Shown here one piece after another: positions 44,424 to 53,452 of a stretch of 64,000 nucleotides of DNA. A program made the position numbers and the translations under genes. Within the stretch, counting starts at the first letter, position 1. Each line of letters begins with the position of its first letter. Source of the DNA: Priestia aryabhattai (lineage in GTDB: Bacteria; Bacillota; Bacilli; Bacillales; Bacillaceae_H). Under the pieces are notes generated by a model that ran no database searches, was not told the origin of the DNA, and worked only from the letters and a program-made list of their open reading frames with translations. Location of the stretch: contig NZ_JAMBOQ010000003.1 in assembly GCF_023715685.1 (NCBI RefSeq), positions 744,001-808,000 of the forward strand, in the 5' to 3' direction.

Positions 44424-44728
44424 CTTTTACGTTGCTCCTATGAAGTTTTTCTTTAGTATAGTACAAAAGCAATTATGAATGAAGCTAATTTTGAGAAAGT
44501 TGTTAACGAATGTTTTTAGTCTGTTCGGGTACATCATAATGGGGTGATAGAAAATAATGATAAGCACATTTTATTTTAATTATTAAAAAGTTTAAACTAT
44601 GAAATATTTTACACAGAAAATTAAATGTAGTAAAATAATTCACTGTTACATATACCGAAAGATCTACCGCTAAAAAGTAGACTATAAAAAGTAGTCATTT
44701 GTAATGAGATGAAGAGAGGTTAGTCATC
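44424..44728 (+). other. Intergenic region before the amino-acid permease
   Basis: No gene seen. AAAAAGTAG occurs twice (near 44673 and 44688) just ahead of the permease ribosome site; its meaning is unclear. Confidence 0.3.
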
Positions 44729-46102
44729 ATGAGTAATCTGTTTGAAAAAAAAGATGTTAACAAGCTGTTAAATGAAAATGCAGCTAAAGAATCAACTAAG
44801 ACGCTAGGTTTATTTGATGTTATTTTGATGGGAGTAGGAGCAACTATTGGGACAGGAGTTCTGGTTATAGCAGGGCTAGTTGCCGCCAGGGATGCAGGGC
44901 CCTCTGTCTCCATTTCCTTTGTTATTTCTGCAATAGCCTGTATTCTTGTTGCGCTGTGTTATGCAGAATTTGGTTCAGCTATTCCAAGTTCGGGAGGCGC
45001 ATATACATACATATATGTTTCACTAGGGAAATTTGTAGCGCATTTAATAGGGTGGTCCATCGTAGGCTGCTATACGGTATCTTTAGCTTCCGTAGCGGGC
45101 GGATGGTCATCTTATGTGAATAATGTACTTACTGAATTTGGTATTAGGCTTCCTGAATCGTTCACGGCCATACCAAGCGATGGAGGTGTCATTAATCTTC
45201 CGGCGGTATTTATTGTACTGTGTATGTCGTTTTTATTAACAAGAGGGGTAAAAGAAAGTAAAAAAATAAATAACTTAATGGTTTTAATCAAGATAGGTAT
45301 TGTTCTTTTATTTGTAGCCGTCGGCGTCTTTTTTATTAATACAAATAACTGGCACCCATTTACTCCTTTTGGTGTGAAAGGGATCTTTGCAGGCGCAGCT
45401 TCCGTCTTTTTTGCTTATAACGGATTTGATGCCATTTCTACTTCGGCAGAAGAAGTGAAAAATCCGCAAAGAAACTTGCCGCTAGGGATTTTGATTGCAC
45501 TAAGTGTTTGTGCAGTCATTTACGTAGTAATTGCATTAGTATTAACAGGGATGGTTTCTTACAAAGAGCTAAACGTAGGCGATGCGTTGTCATATGCGCT
45601 CAATAGTGTAGGACAAGAATGGGTAGCGCTCATTGTATCTATAGGAGCGGTTATTGGTATTATGGCCGTCGTGTTTGCTTATTTGTTTGTTGTGCCTCGC
45701 ATACTGATGTCAATGAGCCATGATGGATTATTGCCGTCTCTTTTTGCGAAAGTGAACCGAAAAAACAGCGAACCTGTCATATCCACATGGCTTGTCGGGG
45801 TGTTAGGCGCGATCGTAGCTGGTTTTGTTGATTTAAAACAGCTGGCGGATTTAGCAAATATGCTAGCGATTGTTACGTTTGCTGCAGTTTCATTTTCGAT
45901 TTTGGCTCTTCGAAAAACTCAGCCTAACCTAAAGCGCGGTTTCAAAGTACCTTTTGTACCATTTATTCCAATTATTGCCATTCTTTGCTGTATCTTTCTT
46001 ATGTTTAACTTATCAATGAAAACGTGGATGTATTCAATCGGCTGGATGCTGATTGGCGTCTTTATTTACGTTGGATACGGCAGAAATAAAAAGAGCGTTT
46101 AA
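44729..46102 (+). CDS. APC-family amino-acid permease (YfnA-like)
   Basis: 457-residue transporter with 12 predicted helices. Helix 1 has GVGATIGTGVLVIAGLVAARDAGP, the broken-helix GxGxxIG substrate motif; helix 6 FFAYNGFDAISTSAEEVKNPQRNLP is typical of the cationic amino-acid transporter branch. B. subtilis YfnA is the closest type I recall, and there as here a YjjG/YfnB-like HAD gene is close by. ATG follows AGAGAGG. Substrate unproven. Confidence 0.85.
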   Translation: MSNLFEKKDVNKLLNENAAKESTKTLGLFDVILMGVGATIGTGVLVIAGLVAARDAGPSVSISFVISAIACILVALCYAEFGSAIPSSGGAYTYIYVSLGKFVAHLIGWSIVGCYTVSLASVAGGWSSYVNNVLTEFGIRLPESFTAIPSDGGVINLPAVFIVLCMSFLLTRGVKESKKINNLMVLIKIGIVLLFVAVGVFFINTNNWHPFTPFGVKGIFAGAASVFFAYNGFDAISTSAEEVKNPQRNLPLGILIALSVCAVIYVVIALVLTGMVSYKELNVGDALSYALNSVGQEWVALIVSIGAVIGIMAVVFAYLFVVPRILMSMSHDGLLPSLFAKVNRKNSEPVISTWLVGVLGAIVAGFVDLKQLADLANMLAIVTFAAVSFSILALRKTQPNLKRGFKVPFVPFIPIIAILCCIFLMFNLSMKTWMYSIGWMLIGVFIYVGYGRNKKSV

Positions 46103-46103
46103 C

Positions 46104-46140
46104 AAAAAAGACTCTAAGCGAACGAGCTAGAGTCTTTTTT
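46104..46140. terminator. Terminator after permease
   Basis: AAAAAAGACTCTA and TAGAGTCTTTTTT form a 13-bp stem with an 11-base loop. Confidence 0.88.
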
Positions 46141-46201
46141 GTGTATATATTTCTCTTGAAAGTAATCCATGAACATAACGTAAAAATTAAAATTTTATTT
46201 G

Positions 46202-46213
46202 GGACATATGTCC
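46202..46213. promoter_or_regulatory. Palindrome upstream of Crp-family gene
   Basis: GGACATATGTCC is a perfect 12-base palindrome about 60 bases before the Crp/Fnr-family start; Crp-type regulators bind two-fold symmetric sites, so autoregulation is plausible. Confidence 0.45.
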
Positions 46214-46274
46214 TTTTTATTTTAGGAAGTGTTATTGTTTAATAAAAAGAAACCGTTATGATGGAGAGGAAAAC

Positions 46275-46967
46275 ATGAGGGGAATTACGAGTGAGAAACA
46301 GCTGATGGAGTATATAAATACTTATAAATTAGAGTCGGTTTTCAAGAAAGAGTTAATACCGCATTTGTCACTGTATGATGTCGAGGCCGGAGAACGTCTT
46401 TGTTCTCAAGGAGACGCGTCTCATTGTTTGTACATATTGATGAAAGGTAAGGTTAAAGTTTATACAATATCGCCCGAAGGCAAGACGCTTGTTCTTTCCT
46501 TTAAACAGCCTCTTGAAGTAATAGGCGATATTGAGTATGTACAAGGCGTTGATATTATGAATACGGTTGAAGCCGTTTCACCTTTAGTTGTTATCGGTAT
46601 ACCATACAAACGATTAAAACAATATGCCAGCAATGATCCACAGCTGCTGACGTTTTTACTGGAAATGCTCACAAAAAAGTTTTGTGCAAAATCGAACTCG
46701 CTAAGCTTTAATTTAATGTACCCAGTTGAAGTGCGGCTGGCTAGTTACTTGCTCTCTATTTTTTGTGAAGAATCGCATTTGGTTATGAACCAAAAAACAG
46801 AAAGCTTAAAAGATATAGCTAATTTAATCGGAACGACTTACAGGCATTTAAATCGTGTTCTTCAGAAATTTGTAGCGCAAGGAGTTATTGAAAAGAAGAA
46901 AGGCTCTATCATTCTCAAAGACAAGGAAAAACTGCGCTGTCTAGCAAACGACAATATATACGAATAG
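46275..46967 (+). CDS. Crp/Fnr-family regulator (YeiL-like)
   Basis: 230 residues. N-terminal cyclic-nucleotide-type beta roll (GERLCSQGDASHCLYILMKGKVKVY; LSFKQPLEVIGDIEYVQG) and C-terminal helix-turn-helix (ESLKDIANLIGTTYRHLNRVLQKF). The N-terminal FNR-type cysteine cluster is absent, so it is not a classical iron-sulfur FNR; scattered cysteines near the C-terminus occur. The sequence resembles YeiL regulators. Its targets may include the adjacent HAD gene 36 bases downstream. Confidence 0.82.
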   Translation: MRGITSEKQLMEYINTYKLESVFKKELIPHLSLYDVEAGERLCSQGDASHCLYILMKGKVKVYTISPEGKTLVLSFKQPLEVIGDIEYVQGVDIMNTVEAVSPLVVIGIPYKRLKQYASNDPQLLTFLLEMLTKKFCAKSNSLSFNLMYPVEVRLASYLLSIFCEESHLVMNQKTESLKDIANLIGTTYRHLNRVLQKFVAQGVIEKKKGSIILKDKEKLRCLANDNIYE

Positions 46968-47002
46968 AAAAGTAATAGATTAGTTGAAGGGGAGAGAGAA
47001 GA

Positions 47003-47719
47003 ATGAAAACATACCGAACGTTGCTATTTGACATTGATAATACGCTCTTAGATTTTAACGCAGCCGAAGAGCAGGCTTTACAGCTTCTTTTTGCTAACCA
47101 TGATATTCCGCTGACTGAGGAAAGCAAAAAACGTTATAGTTTGACAAACCAGAGGTTATGGACAGCTTTTGAAGAAAATAAAATAAGCCGTGAGCAAGTT
47201 GTAAATACTCGTTTTTCTACTCTATGTAAAGAATATGGAATAGAGAAGGATGGAAAGCTACTTGAAGCAGAGTATCGAACGTATTTGAACAATGGCCATC
47301 AGCTAATTGACGGAGCAATTGAGTTAATTAAAAACCTGAGCAGTCACTATGAGTTATATGTTGTTACAAATGGCGTATCGGCTACACAATATAAGCGACT
47401 TCAAGATTCAGGTCTATATCCTTATTTTAAAGAAATATTTGTTTCAGAAGATACAGGTTTTCAAAAACCTATGAAGGAATATTTTGATTATGTTTTTTCA
47501 CGTATAAAAGAGCTGTCCGTGCATGAAACATTGATTGTTGGGGATTCTTTGAGTGCAGACATTCAAGGCGGGCAGCTAGCCGGTATTGATACGTGCTGGT
47601 TTAATCCTCAGAAAAAAAAGAATGATACAAATTGGATTTCAACCTATGAAATAGGAAGACTTCAAGAGCTTTATGACCTGCTGAACGTAAATAATGAAGT
47701 AGCTTCAGTACAAGTGTAA
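47003..47719 (+). CDS. HAD hydrolase of the YjjG/YfnB nucleotidase type
   Basis: 238-residue phosphatase: motif I LFDIDNTLLDFN (Asp10 nucleophile, Asp12), motif II VVTNGVS, motif III lysine in GFQKPMKEYFDYV, motif IV VGDSLSADIQGG. The C1 cap lies between residues 20 and 100. YjjG-type enzymes remove phosphate from pyrimidine nucleoside monophosphates including non-canonical ones. ATG follows AAGGGGAGAGAAG. Ends in a strong terminator. Confidence 0.87.
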   Translation: MKTYRTLLFDIDNTLLDFNAAEEQALQLLFANHDIPLTEESKKRYSLTNQRLWTAFEENKISREQVVNTRFSTLCKEYGIEKDGKLLEAEYRTYLNNGHQLIDGAIELIKNLSSHYELYVVTNGVSATQYKRLQDSGLYPYFKEIFVSEDTGFQKPMKEYFDYVFSRIKELSVHETLIVGDSLSADIQGGQLAGIDTCWFNPQKKKNDTNWISTYEIGRLQELYDLLNVNNEVASVQV

Positions 47720-47743
47720 AAGTGTATAAACGTTAGAAAATGC

Positions 47744-47791
47744 AAAAAGCGCTCAACCCTTTATTTAAATGAAAAGGGTTGGCGCTTTTTC
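47744..47791 (+). terminator. Terminator after HAD gene
   Basis: AAAAAGCGCTCAACCCTTT pairs with AAAGGGTTGGCGCTTTTT with one unpaired base. Confidence 0.88.
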
Positions 47792-47879
47792 TATTTTATG
47801 GCTTTCAAAGGCTTAACATACTCTAGGGATATCGGTCTACGAATGTGATGGCTTAAAGTAATCAATACAAATTTAAACA

Positions 47880-47905
47880 GTTTTAACTAAAAAACAATAG
47901 GGTAT
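47880..47905 (+). promoter_or_regulatory. Candidate sigma-B promoter of ggt
   Basis: GTTTTA, 14 bases, GGGTAT: close to the Bacillus sigma-B consensus GTTTAA-N12-14-GGGTAT, about 46 bases before the gene. Confidence 0.6.
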
Positions 47906-47951
47906 TTTACCAATATCCCAGATAAAGTAAGTAACTAGGAGGTCGTAAAAG

Positions 47952-49640
47952 ATGATTAATGGAAAAAGTTTATCTCGTTCAGGAAAGAGTTCATATAGAA
48001 GAGAAACAGCCGTTGGAAAAACAGGAATGGTAGCCAGCGCTCATCCAATTGCAACTGACGCCGGAGAACAGGTACTAAGAGCCGGAGGCAATGCAATTGA
48101 TGCGGCAATAGCCGTTCAGTTTGGCCTCAATGTTGGAGAACCGATGATGACGGGTATTGGGGGCAGCGGCTTTTTTATGGTATACCACAATGAAAGTAAA
48201 ACAACTAAAATTTTTGATGGGCATTCTCAGGCTCCTAAAGCAGCTTATCCTGAAATGTTTCTGGATAAAAATAAGGAAGTTATTCCGTTTAGAAAGCGTT
48301 CTACGCATGCGACGGCAATCGGAATCCCAGGGATTTTAAAGGCAATGGAAGCAGCTCGTAAAGAGTATGGAACAAAACCTCTTGCTGAATTAATTGAACC
48401 GGCTGCCAAGGCAGCAGAAGCAGGGGTCGAAACAAACTGGGTTCTTGGAGATATTTTAAAAACATATGCCTATCGACTAGGAGAACATGCTAAGGAGCTA
48501 TATTCTCCGAACGGCAAGCCTATACAAGAAGGAGATATGATTAATAAAAAAGATCTTGCTAAAACATTTCGTATTCTTCAAAAAAAAGGTGTTGAGTCTT
48601 TTTATGAAGGTGAAATTGCAGAAGCTATTATTTCAACGATAAAAGAGCACGGCGGTTTTATGGAACTGTCAGATTTGAAAGAATACCAGATTAAGATCGA
48701 TGAGCCCGTGTGGGGAGATTATAAAGGATATCGAATTGCTTCTTCTAACATGCCTAGTGCAGGAGGGACTACCGTGCTGCAAATCTTAAAGCTATTAGAG
48801 GACTTCGATGTGGCTCAGTACGACGTAAAATCTTGGGAAAAGTATTATTTGTTTGCAGAAGCTATGCGTATTGCATTTTCAGATAAAATTGCATTCTCTG
48901 GAGATCCAGCCTACAGTGACATTCCATTAAAAGGGCTTTTAAATGAAGAATATATAAAGGAACGTCAAAAATTAATTAATTGGAAGCATAAAAATGAGAA
49001 AGTTGATTTCGGCAACCCGTGGGATTATGAGAAAGGCCAAAAAGTGAACGTTGTGCGTCAGCCTTATGAACCTGAACGTGAGCTTAGTGAAACAACTCAC
49101 TTCACGGTAGTTGACCGCTGGGGCAATATTGTCGCTTGTACATCAACTGTGGAACATCCTTTTGGTACAGGAATTATGGTTAAAGACCATGGATTTTTAC
49201 TCAACAACGAGCTTACTGATTTTGATGCTATTCCTGGAGGGTTAAATCAAGCGGATGCAGGAAAGCGTCCGGTTAGCTGTAAAAGTCCAACCATTGTTTT
49301 TAAAGACAACGAACCTGTACTCACTTTAGGGTCTCCAGGTGGACCAACCATTGTAGGGTCTGTGTTTCAAACGCTTATTAATGTCTTAGACTATGGAATG
49401 GATATAAAAGAAGCGATTGAAGAACCAAGAATTTTTAATAGTACAGGATCACTTATCGGTTGGGAAGCCGGAGTGGGTATGAATGCCAAAGGAGAACTAG
49501 AAGCCATGGGATTTAATTTTGGAGATGAGCCATTCCCAATCGGAAATGTTCAAGGTATTCAAATTGATAAAAGAAACGGCCGTTTATTTGGAGCAGCTGA
49601 TTCCAGCCGTGAAGGAAAAGCAACTGGCTTAGACTCTTAA
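47952..49640 (+). CDS. ggt: Gamma-glutamyltransferase, YwrD-type, no signal peptide
   Basis: 562-residue Ntn-hydrolase. The self-cleavage site and nucleophile is Thr381 in SETTHFTVVDRWGN, separating a large and a small subunit; the small subunit has NNELTDF and the oxyanion/acceptor stretch LTLGSPGGPTIVGSV. The N-terminus (MINGKSLSRSGKSSYRRETA) has no export signal, unlike secreted Bacillus Ggt, so this enzyme is probably cytoplasmic as in YwrD. ATG follows AGGAGGT. A sigma-B-like promoter precedes it. Confidence 0.87.
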   Translation: MINGKSLSRSGKSSYRRETAVGKTGMVASAHPIATDAGEQVLRAGGNAIDAAIAVQFGLNVGEPMMTGIGGSGFFMVYHNESKTTKIFDGHSQAPKAAYPEMFLDKNKEVIPFRKRSTHATAIGIPGILKAMEAARKEYGTKPLAELIEPAAKAAEAGVETNWVLGDILKTYAYRLGEHAKELYSPNGKPIQEGDMINKKDLAKTFRILQKKGVESFYEGEIAEAIISTIKEHGGFMELSDLKEYQIKIDEPVWGDYKGYRIASSNMPSAGGTTVLQILKLLEDFDVAQYDVKSWEKYYLFAEAMRIAFSDKIAFSGDPAYSDIPLKGLLNEEYIKERQKLINWKHKNEKVDFGNPWDYEKGQKVNVVRQPYEPERELSETTHFTVVDRWGNIVACTSTVEHPFGTGIMVKDHGFLLNNELTDFDAIPGGLNQADAGKRPVSCKSPTIVFKDNEPVLTLGSPGGPTIVGSVFQTLINVLDYGMDIKEAIEEPRIFNSTGSLIGWEAGVGMNAKGELEAMGFNFGDEPFPIGNVQGIQIDKRNGRLFGAADSSREGKATGLDS

Positions 49641-49649
49641 TATTTAAAA

Positions 49650-49700
49650 AATGCATCATACGCTCTCCCTTTTGTAAAAAGGGAGAGCGTATGATGCATT
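49650..49700 (-). terminator. 24-bp perfect palindrome after ggt
   Basis: Arms at 49650-49673 and 49677-49700 are perfectly complementary (AATGCATCATACGCTCTCCC and its inverse in the core) with a three-base loop. A T-run follows only on the minus strand (TTTTTAAATA); on the plus strand the tail is A-rich. It is therefore oriented the wrong way to end ggt by the usual mechanism. Confidence 0.7.
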
Positions 49701-50104
49701 AAAAAAGATAAAAATGAGTAGGTAAAAAGAAGGAATATTTTTTTCTGAAAACATACTTTAGACCTTTATTATTATCATCCTAATCTCCAGAAAGAAAAAA
49801 GAATAGAACGTTTTCATGTCCGAATAATAAAAAAGAGTACTGGTTTTTCAAGAGATTGATGAAAACAGAATGGTCGGAAAGTATAAAAAAAGGAATAGCG
49901 CTTTCAATGCCAGAAAGATAGAGTATTTAATCGTGTAAAAGGTATAAAACGCAACGGCTGGAAATCGTGGTTTGGAATGTAAAGAAAGCCGTACACTTTT
50001 TTTGGAAAAACGGTTACATGAAAAAGCCCCTTGTACGTAAACTTTGGTCCTAGTTACAGCTCAATAAAAAAGATAAAAATGAGAAATAGCTACATTTGGC
50101 ATGT
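49701..50104 (+). other. Long AT-rich leader region before sacB
   Basis: No gene supported. TAAAAAAGATAAAAATGAG occurs at 49700-49718 and again at 50065-50083, an exact 19-base direct repeat 365 bases apart. A partial cre-like stretch (AAAAACGGTTACA) lies at 50006. Confidence 0.5.
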
Positions 50105-50159
50105 TTGACTTTCGTCATTTATCCAAGTAATCTTTTGGTTGAACGGAACCGGTTCTGTT
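50105..50159 (+). promoter_or_regulatory. sacB promoter with LacI-type palindromic operator
   Basis: TTGACT (50105), 17 bases, TAATCT gives a possible promoter; the palindrome AACGGAACCGGTTCTGTT (50142-50159) lies at the expected transcript start. It has the AACCGGTT core with a central CG that LacI-family sugar repressors favour. I see no SacY/SacT-type antiterminator palindrome as in B. subtilis sacB. Confidence 0.6.
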
Positions 50160-50227
50160 TTCGAGTTTTTGATAGCTAATTGAATTAATAAATTTATATT
50201 CTTTACTAACCCAAAAGGAGAAAACAT

Positions 50228-51682
50228 ATGAAAATGAAACGAGTTGCTAAGCATACAACTGCTGCTACATTGGCTGCAGCCCTACTAGTAGGCGGGGGAT
50301 ATCAAACATTTGCTAAAGGAAATGACAGCAAAGACTTTAATAATAGCTATGGAATTTCGCATATTACTCGCGATAATATGGTGAAAATTCCACAGCAGCA
50401 AAACAGTGATCAGTTTAAAGTTCCTGCTTTTGATGAATCAACTATTAAAAACATTGCTTCCGCTAAGGGAAAAGATGCATCAGGAAATACAATTGACTTA
50501 GATGTATGGGACAGCTGGCCATTACAAAATGCTGACGGAACAGTGGCGACTTATCATGGATATCAAATTGTGTTTGCCCTAGCAGGTGATCCAAAAGATT
50601 CGAATGACACGTCTGTTTATCTTTTCTATAAAAAAGCTGGAGACAAATCTATTGACAGCTGGAAAAACGCTGGAAGAGTGTTTAAAGACAGCGATAAATT
50701 CGTTCCGAATGATCCGCATCTTAAAAGCCAAACGCAAGAATGGTCTGGTTCTGCCACGTTAACAACAGATGGTAAAGTTCGTTTATTCTACACGGATTAT
50801 TCAGGTAAACAATACGGAAAACAAACGTTAACGACAGCTCAAGTGAACATGTCTCAGCCAAACGATAATACGTTAAAAGTTGAGGGAGTAGAAGATTACA
50901 AGTCAATCTTTGATGGTGACGGAAAGATTTATCAAACGGTTCAGCAGTTTATTGATGAAGGCGGTTATGACACAGGGGATAACCATACGCTAAGAGATCC
51001 TCACTACATAGAAGACAACGGACATAAGTACCTTGTTTTCGAAGCTAACACTGGAACAGAAGATGGCTACCAAGGTGAAGACTCTCTATATAACAGAGCA
51101 TACTACGGAGGAAACAATCCTTTCTTCCAATCTGAAAAGAAAAAGCTTCTTGAAGGATCTAATAAAGAAAAAGCTTCTTTAGCAAACGGGGCTTTGGGCA
51201 TTATTGAGTTAAATGATGACTATACGCTCAAGAAAGTAATGAAGCCGCTTATTACATCAAACACAGTTACAGACGAAATTGAACGTGCAAACATTTTCAA
51301 AAAAGGTGGAAAATGGTACTTGTTCACCGATTCTCGCGGATCTAAAATGACGATTGATGGAATCGGACAAGATGATGTGTATATGCTAGGGTATGTTTCA
51401 AATAAGTTAACAGGAAAATATAAGCCTTTAAATGATACGGGATTAGTTCTTCACATGGATTTAGATCCTAATGATAAAACATTTACGTATTCTCACTTTG
51501 CCGTACCGCAAACAAAAGGTGATAATGTCGTTATTACAAGCTACATGACAAACAGAGGCTTTTATGAAGACAACCACTCTACATTTGCACCAAGCTTCTT
51601 AGTAAATATTGACGGTTCAAAAACATCTGTTGTAAAAGATAGCGTTCTTGAGCAAGGTCAGTTAACAGTAGATGAAGACTAA
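50228..51682 (+). CDS. sacB: Levansucrase
   Basis: 484-residue secreted GH68 enzyme making levan and oligofructans from sucrose. Sec signal peptide residues 1-29 ending in QTFA-K. Nucleophile Asp95 (DVWDSWPLQ), transition-state stabiliser in HTLRDPHY (Asp257), acid/base Glu in DEIERANIF (Glu352), substrate segments EWSGSATL. Length and these positions match the levansucrase described for B. megaterium. ATG follows AAAAGGAG. The first gene of a levan synthesis/breakdown pair. Confidence 0.95.
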   Translation: MKMKRVAKHTTAATLAAALLVGGGYQTFAKGNDSKDFNNSYGISHITRDNMVKIPQQQNSDQFKVPAFDESTIKNIASAKGKDASGNTIDLDVWDSWPLQNADGTVATYHGYQIVFALAGDPKDSNDTSVYLFYKKAGDKSIDSWKNAGRVFKDSDKFVPNDPHLKSQTQEWSGSATLTTDGKVRLFYTDYSGKQYGKQTLTTAQVNMSQPNDNTLKVEGVEDYKSIFDGDGKIYQTVQQFIDEGGYDTGDNHTLRDPHYIEDNGHKYLVFEANTGTEDGYQGEDSLYNRAYYGGNNPFFQSEKKKLLEGSNKEKASLANGALGIIELNDDYTLKKVMKPLITSNTVTDEIERANIFKKGGKWYLFTDSRGSKMTIDGIGQDDVYMLGYVSNKLTGKYKPLNDTGLVLHMDLDPNDKTFTYSHFAVPQTKGDNVVITSYMTNRGFYEDNHSTFAPSFLVNIDGSKTSVVKDSVLEQGQLTVDED

Positions 51683-51699
51683 GCGTTTTGCAATAGCAA

Positions 51700-51740
51700 C
51701 AAAAGAAAATGGTGATTGTAATCACCATTTTCTTTTGTTT
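51700..51740 (+). terminator. Terminator between sacB and levB
   Basis: CAAAAGAAAATGGTGATT and its exact complement form an 18-bp stem around two bases, then TTTT. Some read-through into levB is likely, as in the B. subtilis sacB-levB pair. Confidence 0.88.
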
Positions 51741-51779
51741 TATTCGGTGTAGACAAAAAAAGAGAAAGGTGGGGTTTGT

Positions 51780-53345
51780 TTGAAGAAAAAAGGTGCTTAT
51801 AAATGGATAACGCTTGTCGTTCTTTTAGTTGTAATAGCTGGACTCATTATAGCAGGCGTATCCAAAAAAGAGGATACACAAGACCAAGGAAAAGAAAAAG
51901 GGAATAAAAGTGAATCTACCTATCGTCCAGTGTATCATTTTAGTACGCCTGATAAATGGAAAAATGATCCTCAAAAGCCCATTTATTTTGACGGAAAATA
52001 TCACTACTATTACTTATACAATCATGATTACCTTAAAGGGAACGGGACGGAATGGCGACATGCAACGTCTAAAGATTTGGTTCATTGGAAAGATGAAGGA
52101 GTAGCTATTCCAAAGTATACAAATAAAAATGGCGATATATGGTCCGGCTCCGTTGTAGAAGATAAGGAGAACACAGCAGGCTTTGGTAAAGGCACAATTG
52201 TAGCTATTATGACCCAGCCTTCTGCCGATGGACAAAAGCAAGAACAGTATCTATGGTATAGTACCGATAGAGGAAAAACCTTTAAATCATATAGCAAAAA
52301 TCCTATCATGCCTAATCCAGGCACCAAAGATTTTAGAGATCCCAAAGTCATATGGGATAATGAACATGACAAGTGGGTGCTCGTCATGTCAGAAGGTGAA
52401 AAAATCGGATTTTATGAATCTTCTAATCTAAAGGATTGGACGTATACAGGAGGATTTGTAACCAAAGATATTGGCATTACAGAATGTCCAGACCTTTTTC
52501 AAATGAAGGCAGATGACGGGACAATCAAGTGGGTTCTCGGGACAAGTGCGAATGGAAAAGAAAGCGGAAAGCCAAACACCTATGCTTATTGGACGGGAAA
52601 TTACGATGGAACAACATTCACTCCTGATATAGACGAGCCACAATGGCTAGATCATGGCTTCGATTGGTACGGAGGAGTCACTTTTAAGGACGGTAAAAAT
52701 GAGGATTCCTTAGAAAAACGCTATGCTTTTGCATGGATGAACAACTGGGATTATCCAGATGAGACGCCAACGATGAAAGAAGGGTTTAACGGATTCGATT
52801 CAGTAACCCGTAAAATTACGCTTTCGAAACAAGACGACGATCAGTACAGTCTGTTATCACAGCCTGCCGAAGAATTAAATCAGCTAACTGATTCAACAAA
52901 TTCTCTTAAACAAGTAGAAGTAAATGGGGAGAAAAAGTTGAAAATAAAAGGCGAAGCTTATCAGCTTGATACAGATATTTCGTGGTCGGATGCAGAGAAT
53001 GTAGGCTTAAGACTGCGAGAGTCTACAGATCAAAAGCGGCATATTGATGTGGGGGTTTTTGCAAAAGATAACGTTTCTTATGTGAATAGAAGCTATAGTA
53101 ATCAGCCTGATCAAAGCAAAAAGTATGTGGAAAGCCGCAATTTTTTTGATGCAGGCAAGAAAAATGTTCATTTGAAAATATTGGTAGACAAAACGAGTAT
53201 TGAAGTCTTTGTTGATGATGGAAAAACAGTGCATTCTAGCGAGGTATTTCCGCGTCACAATGACCAAGGAATTACGCTTTTCTCCCAAGGAGGAACGTCT
53301 TTCTTTAAAAATATAGAAATCAAACATTTCCGATCCATTCAGTAA
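51780..53345 (+). CDS. levB: GH32 endolevanase LevB-type, membrane-anchored
   Basis: 521-residue glycosidase. N-terminal hydrophobic segment (residues 9-28) without a clear cleavage or lipobox site suggests an uncleaved anchor, followed by a charged linker. GH32 catalytic residues: Asp63 in WKNDPQ (in place of the common WMNDPNG), Asp187 in FRDPK, and Glu235 in ITECPDLF; the C-terminal beta-sandwich ends with TSIEVFVDDG. B. subtilis LevB follows sacB and cleaves levan to levanbiose. TTG start follows GGTGGGG. Confidence 0.87.
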   Translation: MKKKGAYKWITLVVLLVVIAGLIIAGVSKKEDTQDQGKEKGNKSESTYRPVYHFSTPDKWKNDPQKPIYFDGKYHYYYLYNHDYLKGNGTEWRHATSKDLVHWKDEGVAIPKYTNKNGDIWSGSVVEDKENTAGFGKGTIVAIMTQPSADGQKQEQYLWYSTDRGKTFKSYSKNPIMPNPGTKDFRDPKVIWDNEHDKWVLVMSEGEKIGFYESSNLKDWTYTGGFVTKDIGITECPDLFQMKADDGTIKWVLGTSANGKESGKPNTYAYWTGNYDGTTFTPDIDEPQWLDHGFDWYGGVTFKDGKNEDSLEKRYAFAWMNNWDYPDETPTMKEGFNGFDSVTRKITLSKQDDDQYSLLSQPAEELNQLTDSTNSLKQVEVNGEKKLKIKGEAYQLDTDISWSDAENVGLRLRESTDQKRHIDVGVFAKDNVSYVNRSYSNQPDQSKKYVESRNFFDAGKKNVHLKILVDKTSIEVFVDDGKTVHSSEVFPRHNDQGITLFSQGGTSFFKNIEIKHFRSIQ

Positions 53346-53390
53346 ATTCCCTATTTTTAAAAAGAAAGAGCAGAATATCACCTTGTTATG

Positions 53391-53415
53391 GTTTAGGACT
53401 AGTTAAAAAGGGTAC
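53391..53415 (+). promoter_or_regulatory. Candidate sigma-B promoter of the ferritin-like gene
   Basis: GTTTAG, 13 bases, GGGTAC, each one base from the sigma-B consensus halves, ending 37 bases before the start codon. Confidence 0.68.
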
Positions 53416-53452
53416 ATGTCTACTAACAGCAAATGAAAGGGTGTTTATTCAA

